The notes under the pieces: generated by a model
The model's database searches: none
Told to the model about the DNA's origin: nothing
The model's input: the letters and a program-made list of their open reading frames with translations, nothing else
Translations under genes and position numbers: made by a program
In this document: piece by piece, positions 39,027 through 49,106 of the stretch
How the letters are laid out: the number at the start of each line of letters is the position of its first letter
How positions within the stretch are numbered: position 1 is the stretch's first letter
Source: Jiangella alkaliphila
GTDB lineage: Bacteria; Actinomycetota; Actinomycetes; Jiangellales; Jiangellaceae
Assembly (NCBI RefSeq): GCF_900105925.1
Contig: NZ_LT629791.1
Coordinates: 2,329,278-2,393,277 of the forward strand
Direction: 5' to 3'
DNA length: 64,000 nt

Positions 39027-41255
39027 ATGACCACCACCCTGCCTCTGGACCGACCGCCCGCACCGACCCCGCCCTTGCCACCGCCGCCGCGCCGCGGCCT
39101 GGTGGTCCGCGTCGCCCGCTGGAGCTCGACGCACAAGTGGCTCGCCCTCGTCCTCTGGCTGGCGTTCGTCGCCGCCGCGATCGTGGGCGGCGGCGCCGTC
39201 GGCACGAAGGAGGTGGAGGACGGCGACCAGGGCGTCGGCGCTTCCGCCGGTGCCGACAAGGCGCTCCTCCAGGCCGACTTCGACGACCCGTACACCGAGT
39301 CCGTGCTGGTCCGGGCCGCAGACGGCGGTGCCGTCGACACCGGCTCGGGGGCCGTCACGACACTCGCTGCGAACATCGCCGCCGCGCCGGGCGTGGCCTC
39401 GGTGGCGGAGCCGCAGGTGACCGAGGACGGCACCGCCGCGCTCTACGAGGTGACGCTCGACATCCCCGAGGGCACCGACTCCGAGGAGGAGGACGCCGCC
39501 AGTGCGGCCGCCGCCGAGATCGGGCAGGTCGTCGACGGCGCCGACGGGTCGCTGGACGTCGGGCAGGTCGGCGACGCGTCGCTGGGCGAGGCGCTGGACC
39601 AGGTCTACGAGGACGACCTGCAGCGCGCCGAGTACCTGTCCCTGCCGGTCAGCCTGCTGATCATGCTGGTCGTGTTCGGCGCGCTCATCGCCGCCGCCGT
39701 GCCGGTGCTGCTGGCGCTGTCGTCGGTGGTCGCGGCCATGGGGCTGTCGGCGTTCGCGTCGTACGTCGTCCCGTCCACCGACATCCTGGCCTCGGTCGTG
39801 CTGCTGGTCGGCATGGCCGTCGGCGTCGACTACTCGCTGTTCTACGTCCGCCGCGAGCGCGAGGAGCGGGAGAAGGGCCGCGGCACGATGGACGCCGTCG
39901 CGGTCGCCGCCGCCACGTCCGGCCGGGCCGTCGTGGTCTCCGGCCTTGCCGTCATCATCGCGATGGCCGGCATGTTCTTCGCCGGTGAGGCGACGTTCCA
40001 GTCGCTGGCTGTGGGCACCATCCTGGTCGTCGCGGTCGCCGTCGTCGGGTCCGTGACGGCGCTGCCGGCGCTGCTGGCGATCTTCGGCCGCTGGATCGAC
40101 CGCCCGCGCATCCCGCTGCTGTGGCGGCTGCGCAAGCGCGACGGCGGCGAGCCCCGCGTGTGGCGGGCCATCCTCGGCCCGGTGCTGCGGCACCCGAAGA
40201 CCGCGCTGGTCGCCGGCCTGCTGGCGCTGCTCGCGCTGGCCGCACCGGCGCTCGGCATGAAGCTCTCGCAGCCCGGCATCTCCGACCTGTCCAACGACGT
40301 GCCCGAGGTGCAGACCTACGAGGCCATCACGACGGCGTTCCCGTCCGAGGGCGCCGCGCACGACATCGCCGTCTGGACGACCGACGGCTCGCCGCTGGAC
40401 ACCGCCGCCGTCGACGGGGGCGTCGCCCAGCTGAACGACGCGGTCGGCACCGACCCCGAGTTCGCCGCCGGCGAGGGGCTGACGGCGGAGTACTCGACCG
40501 ACGGCTCGGTCGCCGAGATCACCGTCCCCGTCCCGTACGAGCACGACGACGACCGCGCCGAGGACTCGCTGCAGACCCTGCGCGACGACCTCGTCCCGGC
40601 GGCGTTCGACGGCATCGACGGTGTCGAGAGCGGCGTCACGGGGATGACCGCCGGCAACGTCGACTTCCGCGGCCTGCTGGCCGACCGGATGCCGATCGTC
40701 ATCGGGTTCGTCCTGCTGATGACCATCATCGTCCTGGTGATGGCGTTCCGGTCGCTGGCCGTGGCGCTGACCGCCGCGGGGCTGAACCTGCTCTCCGTCG
40801 CCGCCTCCTACGGCCTGCTGACCCTGGTCTTCCAGAACAGCTGGGCCGAAGGGATCCTCGGCTTCGAGTCCACCGGCGCGATCATCACCTGGCTGCCGCT
40901 GTTCCTCTTCGTGATCCTGTTCGGCCTGTCGATGGACTACCACGTGTTCGTCGTCAGCCGGATCCGCGAGGGCGCCAAGGCCGGCATGTCGACGCCCGAG
41001 GCGGTGCGCACCGGCATCATCCGCTCCGCCGGCGTCGTCACCAGCGCCGCCGTGGTCATGGTGGCCGTGTTCTCGATCTTCGCGACGCTCGGCGCCATCG
41101 ACTTCAAGCAGATGGGCGTGGGGTTGGCCGCGGCGATCCTCATCGACGCGACCATCGTCCGGGCCGTGCTGCTGCCGTCGATCATGGCGCTGCTGGGGGA
41201 GCGCAACTGGTGGCTGCCCAAGCCGCTGAACCGGCTGCCGCGGCTCGAGCACTGA
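39027..41255 (+). CDS. MMPL/RND-family membrane transporter (second)
   Basis: The 742-aa protein has a Pro-rich cytoplasmic N-terminus, 12 predicted helices in two halves and the paired motifs GVDYSLFYVRRERE and SMDYHVFVVSRIRE. The external loop after helix 1 is acidic. It is distantly similar in layout to the MMPL gene at 32376 but not a recent duplicate. A strong terminator follows directly. The substrate is unknown. Confidence 0.9.
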   Translation: MTTTLPLDRPPAPTPPLPPPPRRGLVVRVARWSSTHKWLALVLWLAFVAAAIVGGGAVGTKEVEDGDQGVGASAGADKALLQADFDDPYTESVLVRAADGGAVDTGSGAVTTLAANIAAAPGVASVAEPQVTEDGTAALYEVTLDIPEGTDSEEEDAASAAAAEIGQVVDGADGSLDVGQVGDASLGEALDQVYEDDLQRAEYLSLPVSLLIMLVVFGALIAAAVPVLLALSSVVAAMGLSAFASYVVPSTDILASVVLLVGMAVGVDYSLFYVRREREEREKGRGTMDAVAVAAATSGRAVVVSGLAVIIAMAGMFFAGEATFQSLAVGTILVVAVAVVGSVTALPALLAIFGRWIDRPRIPLLWRLRKRDGGEPRVWRAILGPVLRHPKTALVAGLLALLALAAPALGMKLSQPGISDLSNDVPEVQTYEAITTAFPSEGAAHDIAVWTTDGSPLDTAAVDGGVAQLNDAVGTDPEFAAGEGLTAEYSTDGSVAEITVPVPYEHDDDRAEDSLQTLRDDLVPAAFDGIDGVESGVTGMTAGNVDFRGLLADRMPIVIGFVLLMTIIVLVMAFRSLAVALTAAGLNLLSVAASYGLLTLVFQNSWAEGILGFESTGAIITWLPLFLFVILFGLSMDYHVFVVSRIREGAKAGMSTPEAVRTGIIRSAGVVTSAAVVMVAVFSIFATLGAIDFKQMGVGLAAAILIDATIVRAVLLPSIMALLGERNWWLPKPLNRLPRLEH

Positions 41256-41261
41256 CGCACT

Positions 41262-41307
41262 GACGCGCGACCGGGGCCGTCCACGGGGGCGGCCCCGGTC
41301 GCGCGTC
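41262..41307. terminator. Bidirectional terminator, perfect 18-bp stem
   Basis: GACGCGCGACCGGGGCCG (41262-41279) pairs perfectly with 41290-41307 around a 10-nt loop. It fills the gap between the convergent MMPL and discoidin-like genes and touches the stop codon of the latter. Confidence 0.9.
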
Positions 41308-42165
41308 TCAGCCGGTGAAGACCTGGACCTCGACGAGCCGCGAGTAGTCGGCGCTGTTGGACGCCAGGCCGACGATCCGGACGGCGTCCGCGGTCACCGG
41401 GGCGAACGTCGACGTCACCCGGCCGGCGGTGCTGCCGCGCACCTCGTGCACGGTCTGCCACGCACCGCCCACCCGCACCTGGACGTCGAAGTCGCGCAGG
41501 CCGTAGCGGGCCGCCGGGTACCGCGTCGAGTCCAGCGTCCAGGTCTCGACCCGCGCGACGGTCGTCGGACCGGCCAGGGCGACGTCGTAGGTGTCCGGGA
41601 AGACGCGGCTGGTGCCGTCGTTCCAGCCGGTCAGCGTGTCCCACTCCTCGGAGTCGGTGTTGCCGTCGACCGCGCCGCAGACCTCGAAGTTCGCGTGCGT
41701 CGAGGACGCCGCCGCCTGCTCGCCGAGCGCCTGGTTGTCGCCGGCGCCCTTCGTCGGCAGCGGCAGCACCTCGACCGGGACGGTCAGGCCCTTGCCCTCC
41801 GGCGTGGTCAGCCGCACGTCGTACGAGCCCGGCGCGGCGTCGCGCGGCACCGTCACGCCGACGCGGGTGTTCACCGTATGGTCCGGGTCCCACGCGGGCA
41901 GCCACGACGAGACGATCCGGCGGTCCAGCGTCACCGGGCCGGACGGCGTCAGCTCCAGGTCCGCGTAGAGGTCGGCCGAGCCGGCGTTCGTCATGCCGGC
42001 CTGGAACGCGGTGGGCAGGCACGGCAGCCCGACCACCTCGACCCGCTCCGGCGTCGCGCTGAGTCGGACGGGGTCGCGGTCCGGCCGCGCCGCGGTGCTG
42101 ACCACGGCGGTGAGCAGGCCGAGCGCCGTCGCCGACACCAGGACGACCGCGAGCTGCCGCCTCAT
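41308..42165 (-). CDS. Secreted F5/8 type C (discoidin-like) domain protein
   Basis: The 285-aa protein has a signal peptide (about residues 1-27), an NPCBM-associated/NEW3-like beta-sandwich (about 35-140; GVTVPRDAAPGSYDVRLTT) and a C-terminal discoidin-like domain (about 150-285; AASSTHANFEVCGAVDGNTD, then VRIVGLASNSADYSRLVEVQVF). It probably binds a carbohydrate or cell-surface ligand. It is coupled to the PhoD gene (ATGA, 42162-42165), suggesting it targets or assists the phosphatase outside the cell. Confidence 0.82.
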   Translation of the reverse strand: MRRQLAVVLVSATALGLLTAVVSTAARPDRDPVRLSATPERVEVVGLPCLPTAFQAGMTNAGSADLYADLELTPSGPVTLDRRIVSSWLPAWDPDHTVNTRVGVTVPRDAAPGSYDVRLTTPEGKGLTVPVEVLPLPTKGAGDNQALGEQAAASSTHANFEVCGAVDGNTDSEEWDTLTGWNDGTSRVFPDTYDVALAGPTTVARVETWTLDSTRYPAARYGLRDFDVQVRVGGAWQTVHEVRGSTAGRVTSTFAPVTADAVRIVGLASNSADYSRLVEVQVFTG

Positions 42166-43796
42166 GCCTGACCTCCCTCGATGTGGATGCTGGGGTCGCC
42201 GTCGGCGACCGCGATGCGCGCCCGTGTGCTCATGACGCCGCCGGGGACGGTGACGCGGTCGGCCACGCGGTAGTCGGTCAGCCACTGCTCCGGCGTGACG
42301 TCGACGTGCACGTAGCCGCGCTGGAAGTTGCCGAACTTCACGTGCGGGTTCTCGTCCAGGATGGTCTGGCCGCCGGGGTCGATATCCATGCCGTCGCGGC
42401 CGGACGTGATCGACGTGCCCACGAACTCCGTCCCGACCACCGGAGCGGCCGGGTCGGCGTAGTCGGCCTTCAGCTCGGACACGACGCTGCGATGCAGGTC
42501 GCCGGCGATGCTGACGAGGTTGCGCACGCCCCGCTCGGCCGCGCCGCCGATCACCCGCTGCCGCGACGCCACGTACCCGTCCCAGGTGTCCATCGGCACG
42601 ATCACCTCGGCGCCGGCGCGAGTGTCCAGCTGCGCGATCGCCGTCTGGTGGGCCAGCACCTCCCACCGCGCGGACCGCTCGGCGAACCCGTCCAGCAGCC
42701 ACCGCTCCTGCTCCGCGCCCGTGATGGTGCGGTTCGGGTCCAGCGAGCCGGGGTTCGGCGGGTCCGACCCGTCGCCGGCCGCCTGGTCGTCGCGGTACTG
42801 GCGGGTGTCGAGCAGGTTGAACCGGACGAGGTCGCCGTACTGGAACCGGCGGTACAGCTGCAGGTCCGGGCCGATCGGCTGCTGCGACAGCCGCACCGGC
42901 ATGTGCTCCCACCAGGCACGGAACGCGTTCGCGCGGCGGACCACGAACTCGTTGCGCGGCGCGTTGGTCTCCGAGATCTCGTCCGCCCAGTTGTTCTCGA
43001 CCTCGTGGTCGTCCATCGTGACGATCCACGGCGCGGCGGCGTGGGCGGCCTGCAGGTCGGGGTCGGACTTGTACAGCGCGTAGCGGCCGCGGTACTCGTC
43101 CAGCGTCATCGTCTCGCGCAGCTGGTCGGCCGGGAGCTGCTGCTGACGGACGCCCGCGCCCGCCGTCACGCCGTACTCGTACAGGTAGTCGCCCAGGTGG
43201 AAGACGACGTCGTGCTGGCGCGCCGCCATGTCGGCGTAGGCGGTGTAGAAGCCCTCGTAGTAGGCCTGGCAGGAGGCGAACGCGAACCGCAGGGCGGCGG
43301 GGGAGTCACCGGCGGCCGGCGCGGTGCGGGTGCGGCCGGCCGGGCTCACGTGCCGGCCGACGCGGAAGCGGTACCAGTACTCCCGCCACGGCCGCAGCCC
43401 CTGCACGTCGATGTGGACGCTGTACGACTCCACGCGCCGGGCCCGGGCGGTGCCCTTGCGGACGACGCGGCGGAAAGCCGGGTCCTCCGCGATCTCCCAC
43501 AGCACCATGACGGGGCGCGGGCCGAGGCCGCCGAACGGCTCCAGCGGCCGCGGCGCCAGCCGGGTCCACAGCACGACGGAGTCGCTGAGCGGGTCGCCCG
43601 ACGCGACGCCCAGCGCGAACGGGTCCTCGGGCAACTGGGTGAGCTCGACGGCCGAACCGTCGGCCGACGCCAGGCCGGGCAGCGACCCCACCACGGCGAG
43701 GCCCATGGCCGCGCCCGTGACGGTGAGGAACCTGCGCCGAGTGGCATCGACCGCGTCCAGCCTGAGCCCTCTGAAGGGGGTGCGGTCGCCGGTCAT
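42162..43796 (-). CDS. phoD: PhoD-like alkaline phosphatase/phosphodiesterase, Tat-exported
   Basis: The 544-aa protein begins with a twin-arginine signal (TRRRFLTVTG at residues 19-28, then a hydrophobic segment). It shows the PhoD N-terminal domain (FALGVASGDPLSDSVVLWTRL) and the metallophosphatase core: FHLGDYLYEYG, VTMDDHEVENNWADE and SIAGDLHRSVV supply the iron/calcium ligands. PhoD enzymes hydrolyse phosphomonoesters and diesters such as teichoic acids outside the cell. A Tat signal fits the cofactor-loaded enzyme. No PHO box was recognised upstream. Confidence 0.9.
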   Translation of the reverse strand: MTGDRTPFRGLRLDAVDATRRRFLTVTGAAMGLAVVGSLPGLASADGSAVELTQLPEDPFALGVASGDPLSDSVVLWTRLAPRPLEPFGGLGPRPVMVLWEIAEDPAFRRVVRKGTARARRVESYSVHIDVQGLRPWREYWYRFRVGRHVSPAGRTRTAPAAGDSPAALRFAFASCQAYYEGFYTAYADMAARQHDVVFHLGDYLYEYGVTAGAGVRQQQLPADQLRETMTLDEYRGRYALYKSDPDLQAAHAAAPWIVTMDDHEVENNWADEISETNAPRNEFVVRRANAFRAWWEHMPVRLSQQPIGPDLQLYRRFQYGDLVRFNLLDTRQYRDDQAAGDGSDPPNPGSLDPNRTITGAEQERWLLDGFAERSARWEVLAHQTAIAQLDTRAGAEVIVPMDTWDGYVASRQRVIGGAAERGVRNLVSIAGDLHRSVVSELKADYADPAAPVVGTEFVGTSITSGRDGMDIDPGGQTILDENPHVKFGNFQRGYVHVDVTPEQWLTDYRVADRVTVPGGVMSTRARIAVADGDPSIHIEGGQA

Positions 43797-43910
43797 GACA
43801 GGTCAGCAGATCAGTCGCAGCCGACGCCAGAACGGACGCGAGGTGTCCACTTGTAGAACAAGTCGGGGACCAGGCATGCCACTCGCGCTTGCCGGACAGG
43901 ACGCCGTGTA

Positions 43911-43927
43911 CATACCATGTGTGTATG
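43911..43927 (+). promoter_or_regulatory. Promoter/operator of the VapBC-type pair
   Basis: CATAC-N7-GTATG is an inverted repeat that covers the likely -10 (TACCAT, 43913-43918) and the start codon. A -35-like TTGCCG lies at 43889-43894 with an 18-bp spacer. The ATG is 6 nt after the -10, so translation is probably leaderless and autorepression by the antitoxin is expected. Confidence 0.6.
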
Positions 43928-44149
43928 GCTCGCCTGAACGTGTACCTCCCCGATGACCTGGCCGAAGAGGCCAGGGCGTCGGATCTCAATGTGTCCCAAC
44001 TGACGCAGCAGGCGTTGCGGCAAGAACTCGACCGGCGCAAGGCGGAGACGTGGCTCGACCGCGTGCGCCGTCGCCGATACGCCGGAGTCACGCACGATCA
44101 CGCCATGGAAGCCCTCGACGCCGCTCGGGAAGAGTTCGGCGCGACGTGA
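43925..44149 (+). CDS. Antitoxin, ribbon-helix-helix (VapB/CcdA-like)
   Basis: The 74-aa protein has an N-terminal RHH DNA-binding fold (MARLNVYLPDDLAEEARASD, then VSQLTQQALRQEL) and a C-terminal tail (about 45-74) that should wrap the toxin. The stop overlaps the toxin GTG start (GTGA, 44146-44149), the normal antitoxin-first order. It should repress its own promoter at the palindrome covering its start. Confidence 0.85.
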   Translation: MARLNVYLPDDLAEEARASDLNVSQLTQQALRQELDRRKAETWLDRVRRRRYAGVTHDHAMEALDAAREEFGAT

Positions 44150-44550
44150 ACCTCGAAGCCGTGGTCGTCGATGCCTCAGCCCTTGTCGATCTCATCGTTC
44201 CGACCGATCGAGCGGAGGTCGTGGCGAAGACCATCGAAGGGCGGGCGCTTCACGCTCCCGCACATGTCGACGCGGAGTTGCTGAGTGCCTTCGGCCGGCT
44301 CCAGCGTGCCGGCGTCCTGTCCGACCCGGACGTGACGGATCTGCTCGATCTCCTCGAGACGATGCCGGTCGTCCGGCATGGTCTGCCTGATCTGCTGGAT
44401 CTCGCGTGGGCGCACAGGCACGACACGCGACTGACCGACGCCCTCTATCTCGCACTAGCAGAGCGTCTCGGCCTCGGCCTGGTGACGACCGATGCCCGAC
44501 TGACAAGGGCGGGTTCGGCGTCGAGCCTGATACTCCCGCTCAACGCATAG
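44146..44550 (+). CDS. vapC: PIN-domain toxin (VapC)
   Basis: The 134-aa PIN-domain protein has the four acidic residues of the nuclease site: D9 (VVVDASALV), E44 (VDAELLSAF), D98 (RLTDALYLALAE) and D117 (VTTDARL). VapC toxins cleave tRNA or rRNA with magnesium and are held inactive by the antitoxin. Both genes appear intact. A long inverted repeat follows 49 bp after the stop. Confidence 0.9.
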   Translation: MNLEAVVVDASALVDLIVPTDRAEVVAKTIEGRALHAPAHVDAELLSAFGRLQRAGVLSDPDVTDLLDLLETMPVVRHGLPDLLDLAWAHRHDTRLTDALYLALAERLGLGLVTTDARLTRAGSASSLILPLNA

Positions 44551-44598
44551 TCGCGTGCGTCCGCTGCGCGAACCCAATTACCACGGCGCGCTCGACTG

Positions 44599-44669
44599 CC
44601 TTGGCAAGCCTGGTCGTCGCGGGAGGCCGGGCAAATCGGGCGCTGTCACGACGACCAGCCTTGCCAAGG
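44599..44669. repeat. Long inverted repeat between vapC and mfd
   Basis: Arms of 21 bp (44599-44619 and 44649-44669) match at 20 positions around a 29-nt centre; each contains CCTTGGCAAG. It could end the toxin transcript, though its size and lack of a GC-only stem resemble a mobile or REP-like element. Confidence 0.75.
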
Positions 44670-44788
44670 GCGGCGACCTCGTCACTCCGCGGCGAGCGCC
44701 GCGACTCTGTCGGCGGAACGTCGTAAGCTCGTAGCGACCCCCCACCCCAGCCGGTGTGGGGGCATGTCTGCGTGCCCGGAAGGTCAAC

Positions 44789-47700
44789 ATGAGTCTCAGC
44801 GGTCTGCTGTCCGCCCTCCTCGGCAGCGACGGCGATCCCACCCTGCGCTCGGCCGTCGCCGACGCGCGCACGGGTGCGGTCACCGCCCTCGACCTCACCG
44901 CGCCGCCGGCGTTGCGCCCGTTCGTGGCGGGTGCCATCGCCGCCGACGAGGCCGGTGCTGGCCGGACGGTGCTCGCCGTCACCGCCACCGGACGCGAGGC
45001 CGAGGACCTCGCCACCGAGCTGCGCTGCCTGCTGCCGCCCGAGTCGGTCGTCGAGTACCCGGCCTGGGAGACGCTGCCGCACGAGCGCCTGTCGCCGCGC
45101 AGCGACACGGTCGGCCGGCGGCTGGCCGTGCTGCGCCGGCTGGTTCACCCCGACCTCGAGTCCGGCGGACCGGTCAAGGTCGTCGTCGCGCCGGTGCGCA
45201 GTGTGCTGCAGCCGCAGGTCGCCGGGCTGGCCGACCTGCGCCCGGTCGCGCTGAAGCCGGGCGACGACGTCGCGCTCGACGCCGTCGTCGAGCAGCTGGC
45301 CGCCGCCGCGTACGTCCGCGTCGACCTCGTGGAGCGACGGGGCGAGTTCGCCGTCCGCGGCGGCATCGTCGACGTCTTCCCGCCGACTGAGGAGCACCCG
45401 GTACGGGTCGACTTCTGGGGCGACACCGTCGAGGAGATCCGCTACTTCACCGTCGCCGACCAGCGCTCCACCGACGCAGCCGAGCACGGGCTGTGGGCGC
45501 CGCCGTGCCGCGAGCTGCTGCTCACCGACGACGTCCGCACGCGGGCGGCCGCGCTCGCGCACGAGCACCCCGAACTGGGCGAGATGCTGGAGAAGATCGC
45601 CGCCGGCATCGCCGTCGAGGGCATGGAGTCGCTGGCGCCGGTGCTGGTCGACCGCATGGAGATGCTGATCGACCTGCTGCCCGCCGGCACCCACGTGCTG
45701 GTCTGCGACCCCGAGCGGGTCCGCACCCGGGCGCACGACATGGTCGCCACCAGCCAGGAGTTCCTCGACGCGTCGTGGGCCGCGGCGGCCGGCGGCGGCA
45801 CGGCGCCGATCGACCTCGGCGCGGCGGCGTACCACACGCTCGGCGACGTCCGGGCGCAGGCGATCCGGCAGGGCCTGCCCTGGTGGAGCCTCAGCTCCTT
45901 CGGCCTCGGCAGCACCGACGACGTCCCGGAGCGGCCGCAGCCCGTCGACCTCGACGCCGACCTGTACGCCGTCGACCTCGGCGACGACATGGTGACGGCG
46001 GGCGCCGTCGACACCCGCGAGCTGGACGTCCGCCCGGCCGAGACGTACCGCGGCGACACCCAGCGGGCCATCGCCGACATCTCCGGCTGGCTGGCCACCG
46101 GCGGCCGCGCCGTGTTCGTCACAGGTGGCCACGGCACCGCCGAGCGGGTCGTCGAGGTCCTGGGCGAGTCCGAGGTGCCCGCGCGCTACGTCGAGCACGT
46201 CGACACCGCGCCGGCGCCGGGCGTCGTCCTGGTCACCACCGGCGGGCTCACCCACGGGTTCATCGCGCAGGCCGCCGGCCTCGCCGTCCTGACCGAGGAC
46301 GACCTCACCGGCCAGCGGGTGTCCACCAAGGGCACCACCCGCATGCCCAGCCGTCGGCGCAACCAGGTCGACCCGCTCCAGCTCAAGCTCGGCGACTACG
46401 TCGTGCACGACCAGCACGGCGTCGGCCGCTACGTCGAGATGACCAGCCGGACGGTGCAGGGCGCCACCCGCGAGTACCTCGTCGTCGAGTACGCGCCGTC
46501 CAAGCGCGGCCAGCCGGGCGACCGCCTGTACGTCCCGACCGACCAGCTCGAGCAGGTCACCAAGTACGTCGGCGGCGACGCGCCCGGCCTCGACCGCATC
46601 GGCGGCAGCGACTGGGCCAAGCGCAAGGGCCGGGCCCGCAAGGCGGTCAAGGAGATCGCCGCCGAGCTGATCAAGCTGTACGCCGCCCGCCAGGCCGCGC
46701 CGGGCCACGCCTTCGGCCAGGACACGCCCTGGCAGAGTGAGCTGGAGGACGCGTTTCCGTACGTTGAGACCACCGACCAGCTGTCCACCATCGACGAGGT
46801 CAAGCGCGACATGGAGCGCGAGATCCCGATGGACCGCGTCATCGCCGGCGACGTCGGCTACGGCAAGACCGAGATCGCCGTGCGGGCGGCGTTCAAGGCG
46901 GTCCAGGACGGCAAGCAGGTCGGTGTGCTGGTGCCCACGACGCTGCTGGTGGGCCAGCACTTCTCCACCTTCTCGGAGCGGTTCGCGCCGTTCCCGGTGA
47001 CGATCCGGGCGCTGTCGCGGTTCCAGGCCGACGCGGAGGCCGCCGACACCATCGAGGGGTTGCACGACGGCACGGTCGACGTCGTCATCGGCACCCACCG
47101 GCTGATCACCGGCGACGTCCGGTTCAAGGACCTCGGCCTGCTGATCGTCGACGAAGAGCAGCGCTTCGGCGTCGAGCACAAGGAGAAGCTGAAGCACCTG
47201 CGCGCGAACGTCGACGTGCTGACGATGTCGGCGACGCCGATCCCGCGGACGCTGGAGATGTCGATCACCGGCATCCGCGACATGAGCGTCATCACCACCC
47301 CGCCTGAGGAGCGCCACCCCGTCCTCACCTACGTCGGCGGGTACGACGAGAAGCAGGTCGGCGCTGCGCTCCGGCGCGAGCTGATGCGCGACGGCCAGGT
47401 GTTCTTCGTGCACAACCGGGTCGACACCATCGAGAAGACCGCGGCGCACCTGCGCCAGCTGGTGCCCGAGGCCCGCATCGCCACGGCACACGGCCAGATG
47501 GGCGAGCACGTCCTCGAACAGGTCATCAACGCGTTCTGGCAGCGCGAAGTCGACGTGCTGGTGTGCACGACGATCGTCGAGACCGGCCTCGACATCTCCA
47601 ACGCCAACACGCTGGTCGTCGACCGGTCCGAGCGGCTCGGCCTGTCGCAGCTGCACCAGTTGCGCGGCCGGGTCGGCCGTGGCCGCGAGCGGGCGTACGC

Positions 47701-48433
47701 GTATTTCTTCTACCCGCGCGAGACCCCGCTGACCGAGGAGGCGCACGAGCGGCTGGCCACCATCGCCCAGCACTCCGACCTCGGCGCCGGCATGCAGGTC
47801 GCGATGAAGGACCTCGAGATCCGCGGCGCGGGCAACCTGCTCGGCGGCGAGCAGTCCGGCCACATCGCCGACGTCGGGTTCGACCTCTACGTGCGGCTGG
47901 TCGGCGAGGCGGTGTCGGAGTACCGCGGCGACGGCGCCGAGGCACAGCCCGAGGTCCGCATCGAGCTGCCGGTCGACGCGCACATCCCGCACGACTACGT
48001 CGCCAGCGAGCGGCTGCGGCTCGAGGCGTATCGGCGGCTGTCCGAGGCGGTCGACGACGCCGCCGTTGACGCCGTGCTCGAGGAGCTGACCGACCGCTAC
48101 GGCGCGCCGCCCGAGCCGGTCGAGAACCTGCTGGCGGTGGCCCGGTTCCGGGCGCACGCCCGGCGCGCGGGGCTGTCCGAGGTCACCGTCCAAGGCACCT
48201 ACATCCGGTTCGCGCACGTCGAGCTGGCCGACTGGCAGCGGGTCCGGCTCGGCCGGCTCTACCCGAAGTCACTGGTCAAGGACGCCGTCGGGACGATGCT
48301 GGTGCCCCGGCCCCGGCCGACCCAGATCGGCGGGCCGCAGCTGCGCGGCGTCGAGCTGCTGGCCTGGGCGAAGACCGTCATCGACGACGTCATCGCCCAC
48401 CAGCCCGACGTGGCCGGCACCCGGGCTGGATAA
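44789..48433 (+). CDS. mfd: Transcription-repair coupling factor
   Basis: The 1214-aa protein is full length. The order is a UvrB-like N-terminal module (with [14 protein letters not shown]), the CarD-like RNA-polymerase-interaction domain ([15 protein letters not shown], about residue 530), the RecG-like translocase with Walker [12 protein letters not shown] (about 688) and DEEQ box (VDEEQRFGV, about 787), motif [19 protein letters not shown], and the C-terminal TRCF domain that contacts UvrA. Mfd removes RNA polymerase stalled at lesions and recruits the excision machinery. ATG 44789 has GGAAGG upstream. It leads an operon with the SurA-like lipoprotein and mazG. Confidence 0.97.
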   Translation: MSLSGLLSALLGSDGDPTLRSAVADARTGAVTALDLTAPPALRPFVAGAIAADEAGAGRTVLAVTATGREAEDLATELRCLLPPESVVEYPAWETLPHERLSPRSDTVGRRLAVLRRLVHPDLESGGPVKVVVAPVRSVLQPQVAGLADLRPVALKPGDDVALDAVVEQLAAAAYVRVDLVERRGEFAVRGGIVDVFPPTEEHPVRVDFWGDTVEEIRYFTVADQRSTDAAEHGLWAPPCRELLLTDDVRTRAAALAHEHPELGEMLEKIAAGIAVEGMESLAPVLVDRMEMLIDLLPAGTHVLVCDPERVRTRAHDMVATSQEFLDASWAAAAGGGTAPIDLGAAAYHTLGDVRAQAIRQGLPWWSLSSFGLGSTDDVPERPQPVDLDADLYAVDLGDDMVTAGAVDTRELDVRPAETYRGDTQRAIADISGWLATGGRAVFVTGGHGTAERVVEVLGESEVPARYVEHVDTAPAPGVVLVTTGGLTHGFIAQAAGLAVLTEDDLTGQRVSTKGTTRMPSRRRNQVDPLQLKLGDYVVHDQHGVGRYVEMTSRTVQGATREYLVVEYAPSKRGQPGDRLYVPTDQLEQVTKYVGGDAPGLDRIGGSDWAKRKGRARKAVKEIAAELIKLYAARQAAPGHAFGQDTPWQSELEDAFPYVETTDQLSTIDEVKRDMEREIPMDRVIAGDVGYGKTEIAVRAAFKAVQDGKQVGVLVPTTLLVGQHFSTFSERFAPFPVTIRALSRFQADAEAADTIEGLHDGTVDVVIGTHRLITGDVRFKDLGLLIVDEEQRFGVEHKEKLKHLRANVDVLTMSATPIPRTLEMSITGIRDMSVITTPPEERHPVLTYVGGYDEKQVGAALRRELMRDGQVFFVHNRVDTIEKTAAHLRQLVPEARIATAHGQMGEHVLEQVINAFWQREVDVLVCTTIVETGLDISNANTLVVDRSERLGLSQLHQLRGRVGRGRERAYAYFFYPRETPLTEEAHERLATIAQHSDLGAGMQVAMKDLEIRGAGNLLGGEQSGHIADVGFDLYVRLVGEAVSEYRGDGAEAQPEVRIELPVDAHIPHDYVASERLRLEAYRRLSEAVDDAAVDAVLEELTDRYGAPPEPVENLLAVARFRAHARRAGLSEVTVQGTYIRFAHVELADWQRVRLGRLYPKSLVKDAVGTMLVPRPRPTQIGGPQLRGVELLAWAKTVIDDVIAHQPDVAGTRAG

Positions 48434-48485
48434 GATGCGGCCGGGCATCGTCCCACCGCAGGCCGAACCGACGAAGAGGATCACC

Positions 48486-49106
48486 GTGTCGACCATCCGA
48501 CGCATCGTCATCGCGTCCCTCGCCGCGGCCAGCGCCGTCGCGCTGGCCGCGTGCGACTCCGAGCAGATCGGCGCCGCCGTCGTCGTCGACGGCGACCGGT
48601 TCACCGTCGACGACCTGCAGAACGCGGTCGACCACGCCCAGCGGCTCGACGGCTTCGACGTCGAGGCGGCCGGCGGCATGCCGGCGTTCCAGCGGACCGT
48701 CCTGACCCGGCACATCCAGCACGAGATCTTCGTGCGGCTGGCCGACGACGAGGGTCTCCAGGTCAGCGAGGCCGACATCGACGTCGCCATCGACGAGATC
48801 TCCGGCCAGGCGCCCGGCGGCGACCTCACCTCGGCGCTCGCGCAGGCCGGCTTCACCGAGCAGGCGTTCCGTGCCGGCGTCGCCGACCAGCTGATCGCGC
48901 AGGCCTACTCCGAGGAGACCGGCGCCGACGCCGCCGCGCTCACCCAGACCCTCGTCGAACTCGGCGACGAACTGGGCGTCGAGGTCAATCCGCGGTACGG
49001 CGCCTGGGGCGAGGACCTCGCCGTCAGCGCCGACACCGGCTCGATCTCCGAGCCCGCCGGCGGCTCCGACGCGGCCGAGGAGCAGCCGCTCCCGCCGGTC
49101 GAGTGA
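48486..49106 (+). CDS. SurA-N-like lipoprotein
   Basis: The 206-aa protein has a signal peptide with lipobox VALAAC (Cys 23) and a SurA_N-type helical domain (about 28-170) that starts GAAVVVDGDRFTVDDLQNAV, the usual first helix of SurA/PrsA chaperone domains; no PPIase domain follows. It may assist folding of exported proteins at the membrane. The tail is acidic and disordered. The GTG follows AGAGGA. The stop overlaps the mazG start (GTGA, 49103-49106). Confidence 0.82.
   Translation: MSTIRRIVIASLAAASAVALAACDSEQIGAAVVVDGDRFTVDDLQNAVDHAQRLDGFDVEAAGGMPAFQRTVLTRHIQHEIFVRLADDEGLQVSEADIDVAIDEISGQAPGGDLTSALAQAGFTEQAFRAGVADQLIAQAYSEETGADAAALTQTLVELGDELGVEVNPRYGAWGEDLAVSADTGSISEPAGGSDAAEEQPLPPVE

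Noticed and set aside
44540-48217. Antisense frame of about 1225 codons opposite mfd
   Set aside because: Same cause; the plus-strand product is an unmistakable full-length Mfd.
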